Shown piece by piece: positions 18,400-28,843 of a stretch of 64,000 nt of DNA (the first letter of the stretch is position 1; each line of letters starts with the position of its first letter). The notes beneath the pieces are model-generated. The model did no database searches. It had not been told where the DNA came from and worked only from the letters and a program-made list of their open reading frames with translations. The DNA lies in contig NZ_JABERI010000036.1 of assembly GCF_013004375.1 (NCBI RefSeq), positions 45,069-109,068 of the forward strand, in the 5' to 3' direction. Origin of the DNA: Acinetobacter terrae. GTDB taxonomy: Bacteria > Pseudomonadota > Gammaproteobacteria > Pseudomonadales > Moraxellaceae. A program made the translations under genes and the position numbers.

Positions 18400-20481
18400 T
18401 CACGATTTGGTTTTAATTTCCCTTTGAGTTATTAAATATTTTTGAGCCATAAACTTTTCCTCATTCTCTTTCGGCTGTGTCAAAGTCCATTGGCTATTCG
18501 CATCAAGTTCCCAGGCTCTTGTATTATCTTTTAAATAGCTGAGCAGGCCATCTTGGATAATCTGTTTTTTAATTTTTTTATTCTCAATTGGAAAACAGCT
18601 TTCAACTCTGGAGAATAAATTTCTCCCCATCCAGTCGGCGCTGGCACAATATAATTTTTCTGCACCATTATGATAAAAATAATAAACACGGGTATGCTCT
18701 AAATATCTTCCAACAATGGAACGCACTGTAATATTTTCAGATAAGCCTTCAACTTGTGGTCGTAAACAGCAAATTGAACGGATAATTAAGTCAATTTTTA
18801 CTCCGGCTTGTGAAGCTTGATATAAAGCCGAGATCAGTTGAGGCTCAGTTAATGCATTCACTTTAATAATAATACGCGCAGGTTGGCCTGAAAGGGCAAA
18901 CTGAGTTTCCTGTTCAATATAGTGTAAAAGCTGGTCATGTAAGGTAAATGGCGCATGAAATAATTTTTTCAGTTTGGCCATTCGTCCCATACCGGTCAGC
19001 TCTTGAAAAATCTTATGCACATCTTCTGCTATATCATCATCTGTGGTGAGAAGTCCATAATCTGTATACATTTTGGCATTGCCAGCATGGTAGTTCCCTG
19101 TACCCAAATGCACGTATCGACGCAGGTTTTCACCTTCTCTACGCACGATCAAAATCATTTTTGCATGGGTTTTGTAGCCAACAATGCCGTATACCACTAC
19201 AGCACCTGCTTCTTGTAAAAGATTGGCTACAATAATGTTTGATTCTTCATCAAAACGGGCACGAAGCTCAATGATTGCAGTGACTTCTTTACCATTTCGC
19301 GCTGCTTCTACCAGTGCTTGGACAATTTCAGAATCGGGACCACTTCTATATAAGGTTTGTTTTATCGCTAAAACATGCGGGTCTTTTGCTGCTTCTCTGA
19401 GTAGATTAATCACAGGCTGAAAAGAATCAAAAGGATGATGCAAAAGAACATCTTCTTTTTTTAATACATCAAAAATGAGATTCTGATTGCGTAATGCCTT
19501 TGGAATAACTGGCTGAAATGGCTTGAAGTTGAGTTCTGGAATATCAAAGTCGATAAAGAAACGGGTTAAATTGACCGGGCCATTTACTCGATAAAGTTCT
19601 TGCTGGGTCAGATTAAACTGTTCCAATAAATAATTATTCAGTTTGTCTGGACACTTTTGATCGACTTCCAACCTTACCGCACGACCAAACCGGCGAGACG
19701 AAAGTTCATCTTTCAAGGCAATCGCAAGATCATCTACATCTGCTGCTAAAGTCAAATCTGCATTTCTTGTCACGCGAAATTGGTAGCAGCCTGTAGCAGT
19801 CATTCCAGGAAACAGATCATTGACATAATATTGAATCATGGCAGACAGTAAAATGTAATGTTGCTCACCTTTAGGACATAATTCATCTGGTAACCGAACA
19901 ACACGAGGAAGAGATCTAGGCGCAGGAACAATGGCTAAATCTATATGACGGCCAAAAGCATCTTGACCTTCTAATGACACGATAAAATTAAGACTTTTAT
20001 TGACTAAACGTGGAAATGGGTGAGCAGGATCTAAGCTGATTGGCGTTACAACTGGCTGAATTTGTTTAAAAAAGTGATTTTTAATCCACTCGTGATGCCG
20101 TTCTAAGATGTCGTTAAACTGAATAAATCGAATGCCGTAATTTTGAAGTTCTGGCAATAATGTTTGATTTAAAATCTTATATTGTTCTTCAACCGCACGA
20201 TGTGCAGTTTCTGATATTTGTTGCAAAATCACTTCATTGGGAATGCTATCAGGGGCGCTGGTGATCAATTTAAGGTCGAGCTGCTTCATTAAGCCTGCGA
20301 CTCGAATCTCAAAAAATTCATCTAAATTACTTGAAAAGATAATTAAAAACTTGAATCTCTCCAGTAAAGGATGACAGCTATCTTTTGCCTGTGCCAAAAC
20401 ACGTTTATGAAATTCCAGTAAGGAAAGTTCACGGTTTATATAGGTATGAGAGTTATGTAAGTTTTTTTTTGCAGCCGACAT
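18400..20481 (-). CDS. ppk1: Polyphosphate kinase 1
   Basis: Makes long-chain polyphosphate reversibly from ATP, acting at the membrane or cytoplasm. It has 693 residues from the ATG at 20481. An in-frame TTG at 20538 would add 19 residues with no family support. Domain order is the N-terminal helical domain ([15 protein letters not shown]), the head domain, then the two phospholipase-D-like C domains. The autophosphorylated His is in the region [12 protein letters not shown] / [19 protein letters not shown]. No clear Shine-Dalgarno precedes 20481. It stands alone, convergent with the paa operon. Confidence 0.94.
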   Translation of the reverse strand: MSAAKKNLHNSHTYINRELSLLEFHKRVLAQAKDSCHPLLERFKFLIIFSSNLDEFFEIRVAGLMKQLDLKLITSAPDSIPNEVILQQISETAHRAVEEQYKILNQTLLPELQNYGIRFIQFNDILERHHEWIKNHFFKQIQPVVTPISLDPAHPFPRLVNKSLNFIVSLEGQDAFGRHIDLAIVPAPRSLPRVVRLPDELCPKGEQHYILLSAMIQYYVNDLFPGMTATGCYQFRVTRNADLTLAADVDDLAIALKDELSSRRFGRAVRLEVDQKCPDKLNNYLLEQFNLTQQELYRVNGPVNLTRFFIDFDIPELNFKPFQPVIPKALRNQNLIFDVLKKEDVLLHHPFDSFQPVINLLREAAKDPHVLAIKQTLYRSGPDSEIVQALVEAARNGKEVTAIIELRARFDEESNIIVANLLQEAGAVVVYGIVGYKTHAKMILIVRREGENLRRYVHLGTGNYHAGNAKMYTDYGLLTTDDDIAEDVHKIFQELTGMGRMAKLKKLFHAPFTLHDQLLHYIEQETQFALSGQPARIIIKVNALTEPQLISALYQASQAGVKIDLIIRSICCLRPQVEGLSENITVRSIVGRYLEHTRVYYFYHNGAEKLYCASADWMGRNLFSRVESCFPIENKKIKKQIIQDGLLSYLKDNTRAWELDANSQWTLTQPKENEEKFMAQKYLITQREIKTKS

Positions 20482-20996
20482 AATAAATACTGTTCTTCTA
20501 ACAAGCCTGATTTGACTCGGCAGGGATATTAAGAACAAATTGTGACAGAAATATTACAAATTCACTTTTACTTAGACTAAAAGTTAAAATTAAATAATTG
20601 TAATTAAAATATATTTTATTCATATTTTATTTTTATAAAGTGTTCTCTATATAGACAATAAGCTGTAGATAATATGAACGTTTCCCGTGCGTGACTTATA
20701 TCAAGTCATTGAAAAAAATATAAAAGAAATATTTCAAGTCAGGCATTCATGGGATATAAATTGTTTTCAAAATTGATGAATGATCCTAAATTTGCCTCTG
20801 ACGTAGCGAATTCTGCTTTGAGTACCACAAAAAGAAAACATAGAAATAGAAATTACATTAGATAAATATCAACTTCAATTTGGAAAACATAATTTAACTT
20901 ACGTTCCCCTGAAGTTCATTTCATAATTTTATTAATGAATAATTATTAATGATTTTAATCATTTAGCTTAACTTAAATGCGTTATTTTAATTTAAT
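20482..20996. other. AT-rich intergenic stretch between ppk and an IS
   Basis: About 510 bases with no convincing gene. It holds a short palindrome TGACTT-ATATC-AAGTCA (20692-20708) that could be a regulatory site for ppk, and a 38-codon frame at 20749-20865 (starting MGYKLFSKLMNDPKF) without a good ribosome-binding site, possibly a gene relic. I see nothing else. Confidence 0.4.
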
Positions 20997-22114
20997 AACT
21001 GATGTTACGCAGTAGCCTTTTTAAAACAAGAAATTTCTGCATAGGCTGCTTTTAAAGAGTTCAGATATATTTTTGCTTTCAGAGCAAAATGATTCATCTT
21101 ATGATGGATCTTTAATTGCTCTAACTTCAGTACACTGCAAATTGATAAGAACAAATGATTACTTTGAGTTCTTACTGTTCGAGTTGGAGATTTTGAAATG
21201 CATGCATTCGATTTCAGTGATTTATGATAAACCTCGATATTCCATCGTTTTTGATAAATACGGGTAATATCGTTTCCATCTAAAGACAAATCACTGCAAA
21301 CTCGATCCAATGAGCTTGTACTTCCATCTTTGTTTGTAAAAACTTGGCGACAAATGAGGACTTCATGAGAATATCCTTTGAGCCAACCACGTACAATTTC
21401 ACCATCTTTTAAGCCAATTTCTCTTACTTGTTGGAAACGACCATTTCTTTTATCTTTTTCACTTAATGCGATCAGCCGATTACTCTTTAATGCACTAATA
21501 AAATGCTTCCTTTTCTTGCGAATCAAATCGAATGTTTCTTTTGAACTATACCAACTATCAAATAAAACATATTTAAATTTCAGATCATTAGAGATCATTT
21601 GCATAAACATTTGATGCAGCATTTCATTTTTGCTGACCATACTTTCGCGCTTAATTTGACGAGTATGGAGATCACAGTAAGAGATAGGCTTTTTCACAAT
21701 GTGAAAGCTTAAGGGGAGTGAAATATCATTGTGATGATAGATCAAATTGAGCAAATTAATGCCTTTGACTGAACGGCCTTTACTATGGTCAAAGTGATAA
21801 CAAATGATTTCGTTTTCATCAGTCCATTGTTTTTCAATGATAGTGTCATCAAAAATTAAAACCCCATCCTCTTCTGACTCGATAGACCTGAGTGTAGGTT
21901 TTACGAGTTTCCATAAATCTTTATCAGTAAAGGATTGGCTAGACAAAAAACGGGTAACCTGATCATGACTTACATGACCATCAAGCATTCTTGATAATTG
22001 GGTTGCTGTTGTCTGCTCAGTTGAACAAATCAGGTAGTCTGTATAGAGGTCTAATAAATCTTTATTCATGCTACGAATTATAAGACTTTTTCAATCGAGT
22101 GCGTAACATCAGTT
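20997..22114 (-). mobile_element. IS701-like insertion sequence, complete
   Basis: Terminal inverted repeats AACTGATGTTACGCA (20997-21011) and its exact complement (22100-22114) enclose one transposase gene. Length is 1118 bp. The 4-bp flanks (TAAT and AATA) do not form a clean duplication. The same 15-bp ends bound a 106-bp non-coding element at 30734. Confidence 0.85.
21005..22069 (-). CDS. IS701-family DDE transposase
   Basis: 354 residues. The acidic triad is visible as GVLIFDDTIIEK, VLFDSWYSS and QKRWNIEVYHKSLK, the DDE arrangement of IS4/IS701-type enzymes. The frame is intact and fills the element from end to end, so it may be active and could mobilise the matching MITE in trans. Confidence 0.85.
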   Translation of the reverse strand: MNKDLLDLYTDYLICSTEQTTATQLSRMLDGHVSHDQVTRFLSSQSFTDKDLWKLVKPTLRSIESEEDGVLIFDDTIIEKQWTDENEIICYHFDHSKGRSVKGINLLNLIYHHNDISLPLSFHIVKKPISYCDLHTRQIKRESMVSKNEMLHQMFMQMISNDLKFKYVLFDSWYSSKETFDLIRKKRKHFISALKSNRLIALSEKDKRNGRFQQVREIGLKDGEIVRGWLKGYSHEVLICRQVFTNKDGSTSSLDRVCSDLSLDGNDITRIYQKRWNIEVYHKSLKSNACISKSPTRTVRTQSNHLFLSICSVLKLEQLKIHHKMNHFALKAKIYLNSLKAAYAEISCFKKATA

Positions 22115-22289
22115 AATAAGTTCATGAACTTACTATGAGAAGTAATAGTTTTTAGGATTGAGAGGGTTGCAAGGGTAAAAAATGGATAAATCTATGCGAT
22201 TTTAGACTTTAAGTTTCAGATTTTATTAAATTTCAAGTCTGAGTTAACCTGCCACCATCTCAGCAATAATAGTGGCGAAAACCTATAGT

Positions 22290-23663
22290 TCATCTATTTT
22301 TGGTTTGGGATAAGGTGGAAAGAATAATTTTTAATCCTGTAGGCTGATTCTGTTCACATCTAAGTTCGTAACCATATTGACCTAGCATCATTTTGACTAA
22401 AGACAATCCTAGACCATGGCCTTTTTGCTGTGCTGATTTACGCCAAAAGCGTTGCCCTAAATACTGAATATCATCTTTATTTAAAGTTGTGCCATTATCC
22501 TGAATGATCAAAATATTGTCATGCATGGCAATCTTAACGTTATCAGCATCGGCATGTAGAAGGGCATTTTCTAGAATATTCTTTACAATGGTATAGAGTA
22601 CAAATTCAGGTAAAGGCAGATGACCTAGGCTTTGCCAATCAACCTGAAGCTTAGTTTTCGCTTCAGGGTATTGCATCTGTAAATCGTATAGTACTTTTTC
22701 CACTACTAGTTTTAGTTCGACCGACTCCGCCAAATGTTCAAGTGCTTGATCGGTATTGGACAGCATCAGCAGTTGTTCAAGTAATTCAGAATAGCGACGA
22801 ATACTCTTATTGGCTTGATCTAAACTATGTTTTAGTTTCGGACTGCCATCTGCTTGTGCCATGAGCTGTGCCAATTGCACATGAGTTTTAATGGCAGTCA
22901 GCGGACTACGCAATTCATGGGCAGCATAGGCACTAAAGACTTTTTCATTTTCCAGACTTTGATGCAGTTTATGCACCAAGCGTTTGGAGTTTTGTGCAAA
23001 AGGTTGTACCTCAGAGGGCATGGTTTTCGCATCTAAAGTTTTTAAATATTTGGTAGCATCATTCACTGATAAATTCGGCTGACTTAAATAGGCCGAGATC
23101 TCATCTAAAGCTTTAAACTCTCGACGAATAATCAGAATAATTAAGCCAATACACAGCAACAAAGATAAGATCAGTGGAATTAAGACCGATTGCAAAATCT
23201 GTTTGAGCAATGATTCACGTAGGAACATCCGCTCCGCGGCCACCACTTGAATCTCATCCCGACGTAAGACATAACTCCGCCACTCTATTTCACCTTGATG
23301 CCATGTGCTAAAACCAACTGCTTGTTGACTTAAGTTTTTAGGTGCACCACGCGTTTTAGCGACCACATGCTGTCCCACACTCACATCCGAGCTAAACAAT
23401 GACACTTCACAGGCAATCAGTTGTTCTTGATCTGTGGAATGAAGCTGTTGGGCTAGAGCATACTCATCCAAACTTTGCATCGGCAATTGTTGAATCAGGC
23501 GAGCCACCATCTGTGCCGAAGCCAATAAACGCTGATCTAAAGTATCTTGCAGGCGTTTTTGTAAGTTGATATACAGCCAGACAAAAACCAAACTCCATAA
23601 ACAGATCATCACTGCCAATAGACTGCTGACCAAGCGCCACTTTAAGCTGTTCGGTTTGTGCAT
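22290..23663 (-). CDS. Sensor histidine kinase (QseC/PmrB type)
   Basis: An inner-membrane kinase of 457 residues. It has a TM near residues 12-32, a periplasmic sensor domain of about 125 residues, a second TM (VLIPLILSLLLCIGLIILI) and a HAMP-like linker. The His box is FSAYAAHELRSPLTAIKTH, followed by an ATPase domain with N box (NILENALLHAD) and G boxes (IQDNGTTL, GHGLGLSLVK). It overlaps or abuts the response regulator gene in one operon. The divergent dsb genes suggest, by position only, that it senses envelope or redox stress. Confidence 0.88.
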   Translation of the reverse strand: MHKPNSLKWRLVSSLLAVMICLWSLVFVWLYINLQKRLQDTLDQRLLASAQMVARLIQQLPMQSLDEYALAQQLHSTDQEQLIACEVSLFSSDVSVGQHVVAKTRGAPKNLSQQAVGFSTWHQGEIEWRSYVLRRDEIQVVAAERMFLRESLLKQILQSVLIPLILSLLLCIGLIILIIRREFKALDEISAYLSQPNLSVNDATKYLKTLDAKTMPSEVQPFAQNSKRLVHKLHQSLENEKVFSAYAAHELRSPLTAIKTHVQLAQLMAQADGSPKLKHSLDQANKSIRRYSELLEQLLMLSNTDQALEHLAESVELKLVVEKVLYDLQMQYPEAKTKLQVDWQSLGHLPLPEFVLYTIVKNILENALLHADADNVKIAMHDNILIIQDNGTTLNKDDIQYLGQRFWRKSAQQKGHGLGLSLVKMMLGQYGYELRCEQNQPTGLKIILSTLSQTKNR

Positions 23664-23668
23664 CGGTA

Positions 23669-24331
23669 TTACTCGGGCACTTTAAACATGTAGCCAACGC
23701 CACGCACAGTCTGGATATAGTCTGCACCGAGTTTTTGGCGTAAATGGTAAATATGCACATTCAGTGCATTGCTTTCGATACTGTCTTGAAAGCCATATAA
23801 CTTATCAAGCAAGACTTCATTTTTTAGCACTTGATTGGGATGGCTCATTAAGGTTTCAAGCAGGCTGTACTCTCGGCGTGATAGCTGAATGACTTGAGCT
23901 TGATAGCTGACTTCTTGCGTGTCTTTATTGAGTTGTAAGCCTTCAAATTGAATGACATTGGATGAAAATCCACGATGGCGACGGGTTAAAGCATGAATCC
24001 GTGCGATCAGTTCATCGAGTTCAAAGGGCTTGGTCAAATAATCATCTGCACCTAAGTTTAATGCTTCAACACATTGTTGGGTCTGTAAGCGAGCGGTCAA
24101 CACCAGGACAGGGGTATGAATTTGATCACTACGCCATTTTTTCAGTAAGTCCAAACCATCTTGGTCGGGCAGTCCTAAATCGAGTAGGCACAAATCTACC
24201 GCACTGTGGCGAACAAAATAATCAGCATCACGGGCGTTACTGACATGCTCCACCGAAATATTTAAAAAATCCAATGAGGCGCAAATACTTTCGGCAATAT
24301 ACGGATCATCTTCGACCAAAACGACAAACAT
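23669..24331 (-). CDS. OmpR-family response regulator (QseB/PmrA type)
   Basis: 220 residues. The receiver domain has the acidic pocket VEDDPYIAES, the phospho-acceptor Asp in LCLLDLGLPDQDG and Lys in DYLTKPFELDEL. The winged-helix DNA-binding domain ends with NVHIYHLRQKLGADYIQTVRGVG (quoted in parts: NVHIYHLRQKLG, QTVRGVGYMFK). It is translated just ahead of its kinase and divergent from dsbD across a 117-base intergenic region. Confidence 0.9.
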   Translation of the reverse strand: MFVVLVEDDPYIAESICASLDFLNISVEHVSNARDADYFVRHSAVDLCLLDLGLPDQDGLDLLKKWRSDQIHTPVLVLTARLQTQQCVEALNLGADDYLTKPFELDELIARIHALTRRHRGFSSNVIQFEGLQLNKDTQEVSYQAQVIQLSRREYSLLETLMSHPNQVLKNEVLLDKLYGFQDSIESNALNVHIYHLRQKLGADYIQTVRGVGYMFKVPE

Positions 24332-24448
24332 AGCAGTTTCCTATCATTATGGCTCTATTTTATAAATGATTTATCTTATTAATGCTCTCTTAATTTTAGT
24401 TTTCCCATAATAGGCACATTCATATTGATGATAACAATTAGGATCATG

Positions 24449-26419
24449 ATGCGCACTTGGTTATCTGGACTCTGTGGGGTACTGACAGCATTGGCGGTGC
24501 AAAGTGCATCGGCTGAGTTTTTACCGCCTGATCAAGCCTTTGGTTTTCAGGCGGTGTCTACCCCTCAAGACAAAGCCACCCTGACATGGAAAATTGCCAA
24601 TGGTTATTATCTGTACCATGATCAGCTTAAAGTGATGGAGGGTGGAAAAACGCTGTCTTTAACACTGCCAAGCCCACAACAAAAAGATGATCCGAATTTT
24701 GGCATGACCGAAGTGCATTATGGGCAGGTGCAAACTGCCGTACCGATGCAACCGAATCAAAGTTATAAAATTGAATGGCAGGGCTGTGCCGAAAGTGGCT
24801 TATGTTATCCCGTTCAGCGCACCACCATTCACACTGATGCTGATGGATTATTACCTGCAAGTAATATTATAGGACAAGGCCTAGCCCAAAAGAAATTATT
24901 AGATTCAGTGGTATCGACTTCGCTGTTGAATGCACCTGTGGAAGATCAGCCAAAGAAAGCCGAGGTGGTTACTGCTGAAACCAAAACGAACAAAGCGGAA
25001 GCTGAAAATAACGAGAGCGCTTTAATTACTTCATCTGAAACGACTGTGTTGACTGAGCTCAATGAAGCGAGTGCACCACAGGTACAAGATGCTTTGATCA
25101 CGCAAGCAAGTTCAGAGCCGAATAATACAATCACTACAACAGTGCCAAATAATCAAAGCGATTGGAATAACGATCAATACTTTTTTAATTTGCTCTCGAC
25201 GGAAAATATCGCCCTCAATCTTATGATCTTTCTAGGTTTAGGTGTACTCCTCGCATTTTTACCTTGTTCTTTACCACTGATTCCGATTTTATCGAGCATT
25301 TTGGTACAACGTCATCGTGGTTACCGTGCAGGCATTATTGCAGGTGTATTCGTGTTGGGTATGGCCTTGGTCTATGCCTTAATCGGCTTGGCAGTGGCAG
25401 GGCTTGGTTATAACTTCCAGCGTTGGTTGCAAAGTCCACTGTTTATTGGGCTATTTGCAGTGATGTTTGTGGTGTTTGCGCTCAATTTGTTTGGTGCATT
25501 CCAATTTTCTTTACCACAAGGACTGTTACAGCGTTTAGACCAATGGCAACAACGTCAAAAAGGCGGAACGCTGTTGGGCTCGTTTATTATGGGGATAATC
25601 TCGGCGCTTATTGTGGGGCCATGTATGAGTGCACCCCTGGCAGGGGCTTTACTCTTTGTAGCTCAATTGCCTGATCCGTGGATGGGGTCGAGCTACTTAT
25701 TTGTACTGGGTGTGGGTGTGGGTTTACCACTGTTGATTGCCTGTGTATTTGGTGCGCAATATTTACCGAAACCTGGGGTATGGATGGATCGTCTGAAATT
25801 CACCTTTGGTTTTGTCATGCTGTTGTTAGCGGTGTATTTCTTACGTCCACTGTTACCAAGTGTTTGGTATTTGCTATTAATGGCAAGCTTGTTCCTTGCG
25901 ATGAGTGTCTACGTCTTAGTGAAAATGCGACCGTATGCCACCCAACGTTTCAGTCAAGTCTTACTCATTTTGCTCAGCCTAGGTACGGTATTTTTCGCAG
26001 GAAGTTATGCACTACAAGCATGGTCGCAATTGAATACCGCACAAGCCTCAGAGCTACTCACATGGCAGAAGGTACGTAACGAAACTGAACTCAAGCAAAC
26101 ACTCGCTGAGGTGCAAGGGCAAGCGGTGTTGATTGATGTGTATGCCGATTGGTGCGTGGCCTGTCAGCCGATTGAAAAAGAGGTGATTCCACGTGCCGAT
26201 GTACAAGCAGGTTTGGCTAATGTTGCCCTAATTAAATTTGATTTGACCGAATATGAGCCGAGTCAGGATGTGGTATTAAAAGAATGGCAAATCTTAGGGC
26301 CACCAACCATGATTTTCTTAAATGCACAACATCAAGAACAGCGTGAAATCCGTTTAACAGGCACCTTTAGTGCTGCGCAACTGATCGCACGTTTACCCCA
26401 ACAAGGAACAGCACCATGA
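24449..26419 (+). CDS. dsbD: Thiol:disulfide interchange protein DsbD
   Basis: Carries reducing power from cytoplasmic thioredoxin across the inner membrane to periplasmic Dsb proteins. It has 656 residues. A signal peptide (GVLTALAVQSASA) is followed by a periplasmic DsbD-alpha domain with the Cys pair in GCAESGLCYPVQ. A low-complexity linker rich in E, T and A covers about residues 160-235, then eight hydrophobic segments including FLPCSLPLIP. A C-terminal thioredoxin domain has the active site YADWCVACQP. Of the two adjacent ATGs (24446, 24449), the second has better spacing from AGGA. Its stop overlaps the start of the next gene (ATGA). Confidence 0.93.
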   Translation: MRTWLSGLCGVLTALAVQSASAEFLPPDQAFGFQAVSTPQDKATLTWKIANGYYLYHDQLKVMEGGKTLSLTLPSPQQKDDPNFGMTEVHYGQVQTAVPMQPNQSYKIEWQGCAESGLCYPVQRTTIHTDADGLLPASNIIGQGLAQKKLLDSVVSTSLLNAPVEDQPKKAEVVTAETKTNKAEAENNESALITSSETTVLTELNEASAPQVQDALITQASSEPNNTITTTVPNNQSDWNNDQYFFNLLSTENIALNLMIFLGLGVLLAFLPCSLPLIPILSSILVQRHRGYRAGIIAGVFVLGMALVYALIGLAVAGLGYNFQRWLQSPLFIGLFAVMFVVFALNLFGAFQFSLPQGLLQRLDQWQQRQKGGTLLGSFIMGIISALIVGPCMSAPLAGALLFVAQLPDPWMGSSYLFVLGVGVGLPLLIACVFGAQYLPKPGVWMDRLKFTFGFVMLLLAVYFLRPLLPSVWYLLLMASLFLAMSVYVLVKMRPYATQRFSQVLLILLSLGTVFFAGSYALQAWSQLNTAQASELLTWQKVRNETELKQTLAEVQGQAVLIDVYADWCVACQPIEKEVIPRADVQAGLANVALIKFDLTEYEPSQDVVLKEWQILGPPTMIFLNAQHQEQREIRLTGTFSAAQLIARLPQQGTAP

Positions 26420-27258
26420 TTTCAAGTGAAGCATTACATATTGGGCCATTGATGTTGCCGGGGGGATTGTTGATCTTACTACTGGCATTGCTGATCACTG
26501 TAATGATTGGGCGTAAAGTGGGACAGCAGGCACATTGGTCACAGGAAATTCAACAAAATTTTCAAGATTCGATATAGAGCAGTGTTTGGATCGGTTTAAT
26601 TGGCGCGCGTCTAGTTTTTATCTGCTTGAACTTTGAGTCTTATATGGCATCGCCAATAGATATCCTAAAAATCCAAGACAAAGGTTTTAGTCTGATTGGT
26701 GGTGTAGTCTTCGGTGCGGCATGGTTGTGGTGGAAAAATCCTGCCATTGCTGCGAAAGCCAAAGCGAGCTTTCTCGTTATGTTTGCGGTTTTGTTAGGGA
26801 CAGGATTTATCACCCAACATGTTCTGCAAAAAGAAACCCATCATCCAGCTTTAAGTTTTGAATCCCTAAAGAGTACAGGTCAAGTTCAGCTGGCTCTTGT
26901 GTCAATGCAACAATTTCAAGGACAGCTAACGGTCGTCAATTTATGGGCAAGTTGGTGTCCTCCGTGTCATCGTGAAATGCCTATATTACAGCGTGCTCAC
27001 GATCAGCATCCTGATATTCATTTTGTCATGTTGAATCAAGGTGAAGATGTCGACACGGTACGAGCTTATCTCTCTAAAAATCAATTCAGTTTTAAACATG
27101 TAATGCTCGATACTCAGGGTGAAATGCCGAAAGCAGTAAACAGTTTTGGCTTACCGACCACCTTATTTTTTAATGCACAAGGGGAGTTAATCGAGCGCCA
27201 TCAAGGCGAACTCAGTCAGGCCATGTTGCAACAATATCTAAATAAAATTAACCCATAA
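26416..27258 (+). pseudogene. Membrane-anchored TlpA-like thioredoxin gene with an in-frame amber codon
   Basis: The frame opens at the ATG overlapping the dsbD stop (residues MISSEALHIGPLMLPGG and a TM). It meets TAG at 26575-26577, then continues in the same frame without interruption to 27258. The downstream part has further hydrophobic segments and a thioredoxin domain with WASWCPPCHREMP. Read through, it would be a 280-residue polytopic TlpA/ResA-like reductase receiving electrons from DsbD. Either it is inactivated by one nonsense mutation, or the thioredoxin part is made from an internal start (TTG 26626 or ATG 26644), or the amber codon is suppressed. Confidence 0.8.
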
Positions 27259-27279
27259 ATTGATTATAGGATTTTAGTC

Positions 27280-28032
27280 ATGAATACAATATTTAAAGCG
27301 AGTGTACTACTCGGAACTATGCTGACGGTGGCATGTGGTGTGAATGCCGATCCAAATACGATTAAAAAGCAACTGGAAAAAGATGGCTTTGAGTTTGTTA
27401 AACAAATTCCTTCACCTGAAGGTTTAACGGGTTGGGTGGGGCATGAAGATCAGTATTCCAATACGGTATTTATCTCCAATGATGACAAATATTATATCAA
27501 GGGCGAACTGTTTGATGCGCAAGGGAAAAGCCTTTCCAATGAGCAGATTGAAAAGCATATGAAAAAAGCAGTATTGGACGATGTCTGGAAAACCCTGGAA
27601 AAATCGACTTGGATCCAGGATGGTAAGCCAGATGCACCACGTGTGGTCTATGTCTTTTCCGATCCGAATTGTCCATATTGCTATAAATTCTGGCAAGCGG
27701 CTCGGCCTTGGGTAGAATCAGGCAAGGTACAGCTGCGTCATATTCAGGTTGGTGTGATCCGTGAAGAAAGCCGTGGCCAGGTGGCAACATTGTTAATGTC
27801 GAAAGATCCAGCGGCAGTTTTTAAGGATATGAACAAGAATAAAGGCAAAAAGCAGCTCAAGAAAATGGAAAAGATTCCTGCAGAAATTGCTGCCAAAATT
27901 GATGCCAACCAAGCCCTAATGGGGAAATACGGCTTTTTCTCCACACCGTCGATGGCTTGGCGTGACAGCAAAGGCAACTTCCAATCGGCACAAGGCATGC
28001 CAGGGGATTTAAAAGAAATCTTTGAAAAATAA
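27280..28032 (+). CDS. Periplasmic disulfide isomerase/chaperone, DsbC/DsbG type
   Basis: 250 residues with an N-terminal signal peptide, probably cleaved after GVNA. An N-terminal dimerisation region precedes a thioredoxin domain with the active site SDPNCPYCYKFW (CPYC) and a cis-Pro loop in FFSTPSMAW. It probably reshuffles wrong disulfides and is kept reduced by DsbD, encoded two genes upstream. The cysteine in the signal peptide (LTVACG) is a poor lipobox. DsbG is slightly more likely than DsbC from length and the Thr-Pro loop. Confidence 0.85.
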   Translation: MNTIFKASVLLGTMLTVACGVNADPNTIKKQLEKDGFEFVKQIPSPEGLTGWVGHEDQYSNTVFISNDDKYYIKGELFDAQGKSLSNEQIEKHMKKAVLDDVWKTLEKSTWIQDGKPDAPRVVYVFSDPNCPYCYKFWQAARPWVESGKVQLRHIQVGVIREESRGQVATLLMSKDPAAVFKDMNKNKGKKQLKKMEKIPAEIAAKIDANQALMGKYGFFSTPSMAWRDSKGNFQSAQGMPGDLKEIFEK

Positions 28033-28119
28033 TGATTATACTCACTCACAAAGCCAACACAAAAACAGTGTGTAGATAATGCTAAGGTGTTGATGATCAA
28101 CACCTAACAAGGAGGATGA

Positions 28120-28482
28120 ATGTCAAATTTACAAGATCCACGTGTTTTGTTTGCCTTAGAGCGTACTGCACTGGCATGGAACCGTAGTGGTTTGGCACTC
28201 ATTGCCTTTGGCTTTGTGATTGAAAAATCGAATTTATTGGTGCAGTTGGTTAATCCCGAGCAATATCACAACAAAATTGTCTATGCTCAGTGGCTTGGGA
28301 TTGCAGTCATTGTATTTGGTATGTTGGTGAACGTAGGTTCTATCCTACAATACCGACATGGACTTCGTTCATTAATGGAACAGGAATTTATAGAAGGTTA
28401 TCAGACTCAACATCCAGTCTGGCTGAATTTATTTACCATGCTGACGGGAATTTTGCTAATCATCTCGTTTTGGCTTAATTAG
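28120..28482 (+). CDS. DUF202 (YidH-like) inner-membrane protein
   Basis: 120 residues with three hydrophobic segments and the DUF202 start LFALERTALAWNRSGLALIAFG. The function of the family is not established. AAGGAGG precedes the ATG. It may be the last gene of the dsb run, though an 87-base gap separates it. Confidence 0.8.
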   Translation: MSNLQDPRVLFALERTALAWNRSGLALIAFGFVIEKSNLLVQLVNPEQYHNKIVYAQWLGIAVIVFGMLVNVGSILQYRHGLRSLMEQEFIEGYQTQHPVWLNLFTMLTGILLIISFWLN

Positions 28483-28510
28483 GCCGTTCAAGCAAGGTTG
28501 AGAGGCGTAC

Positions 28511-28760
28511 TTATTCCTGACAGTACAGTTGATATAAAGTTTGCATAATACCGAGTACTTTAGGGTCAGCCAGTTGGTAAAAAATTTACTTACCTTCACG
28601 ATGTGTCGAGACAATTTTATTGTTACGTAACACGGTCAGTTGCTGTGAAAGGGTCGGTTGATGAATGTCAGTACAATCTTCAATTTGCTGGATATTTAAC
28701 TCGCAATTGATCAACACACATAAAAATAAAATCAGAAATGTAGGGAGATACCATTACATT
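28511..28760 (-). pseudogene. ArsR/SmtB-family regulator remnant
   Basis: The minus-strand frame reads TDIHQPTLSQQLTVLRNNKI, then HREGK, a TAA stop (28586-28588), then IFYQLADPKVLGIMQTLYQL. This is the winged helix of an ArsR-type repressor (BigR/SqrR-like wording) with one nonsense codon. The N-terminus is missing (a stop lies just before WYLPTFLILFL). A single TAT-to-TAA change would explain the internal stop. It is not functional. Confidence 0.75.
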
Positions 28761-28843
28761 TTGTATTGATTGTAAAAGTGGTAAGTGGACTGCTCCTATT
28801 ATTCTAGACACGAGACAGCTTCATTTTGAAGACACATTATTGT

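Noticed and set aside
20749..20865. 38-codon frame between ppk and the IS701-like element
   Set aside because: Short, no Shine-Dalgarno and no recognised domain. Mentioned only as a possible relic in the gap entry.
24375..24394. CTTATT ... CTTAAT repeats before dsbD as a PmrA/QseB box
   Set aside because: Spacing is 14 bp between repeat starts rather than the 11 expected, and the region is AT-rich, so the match is weak.
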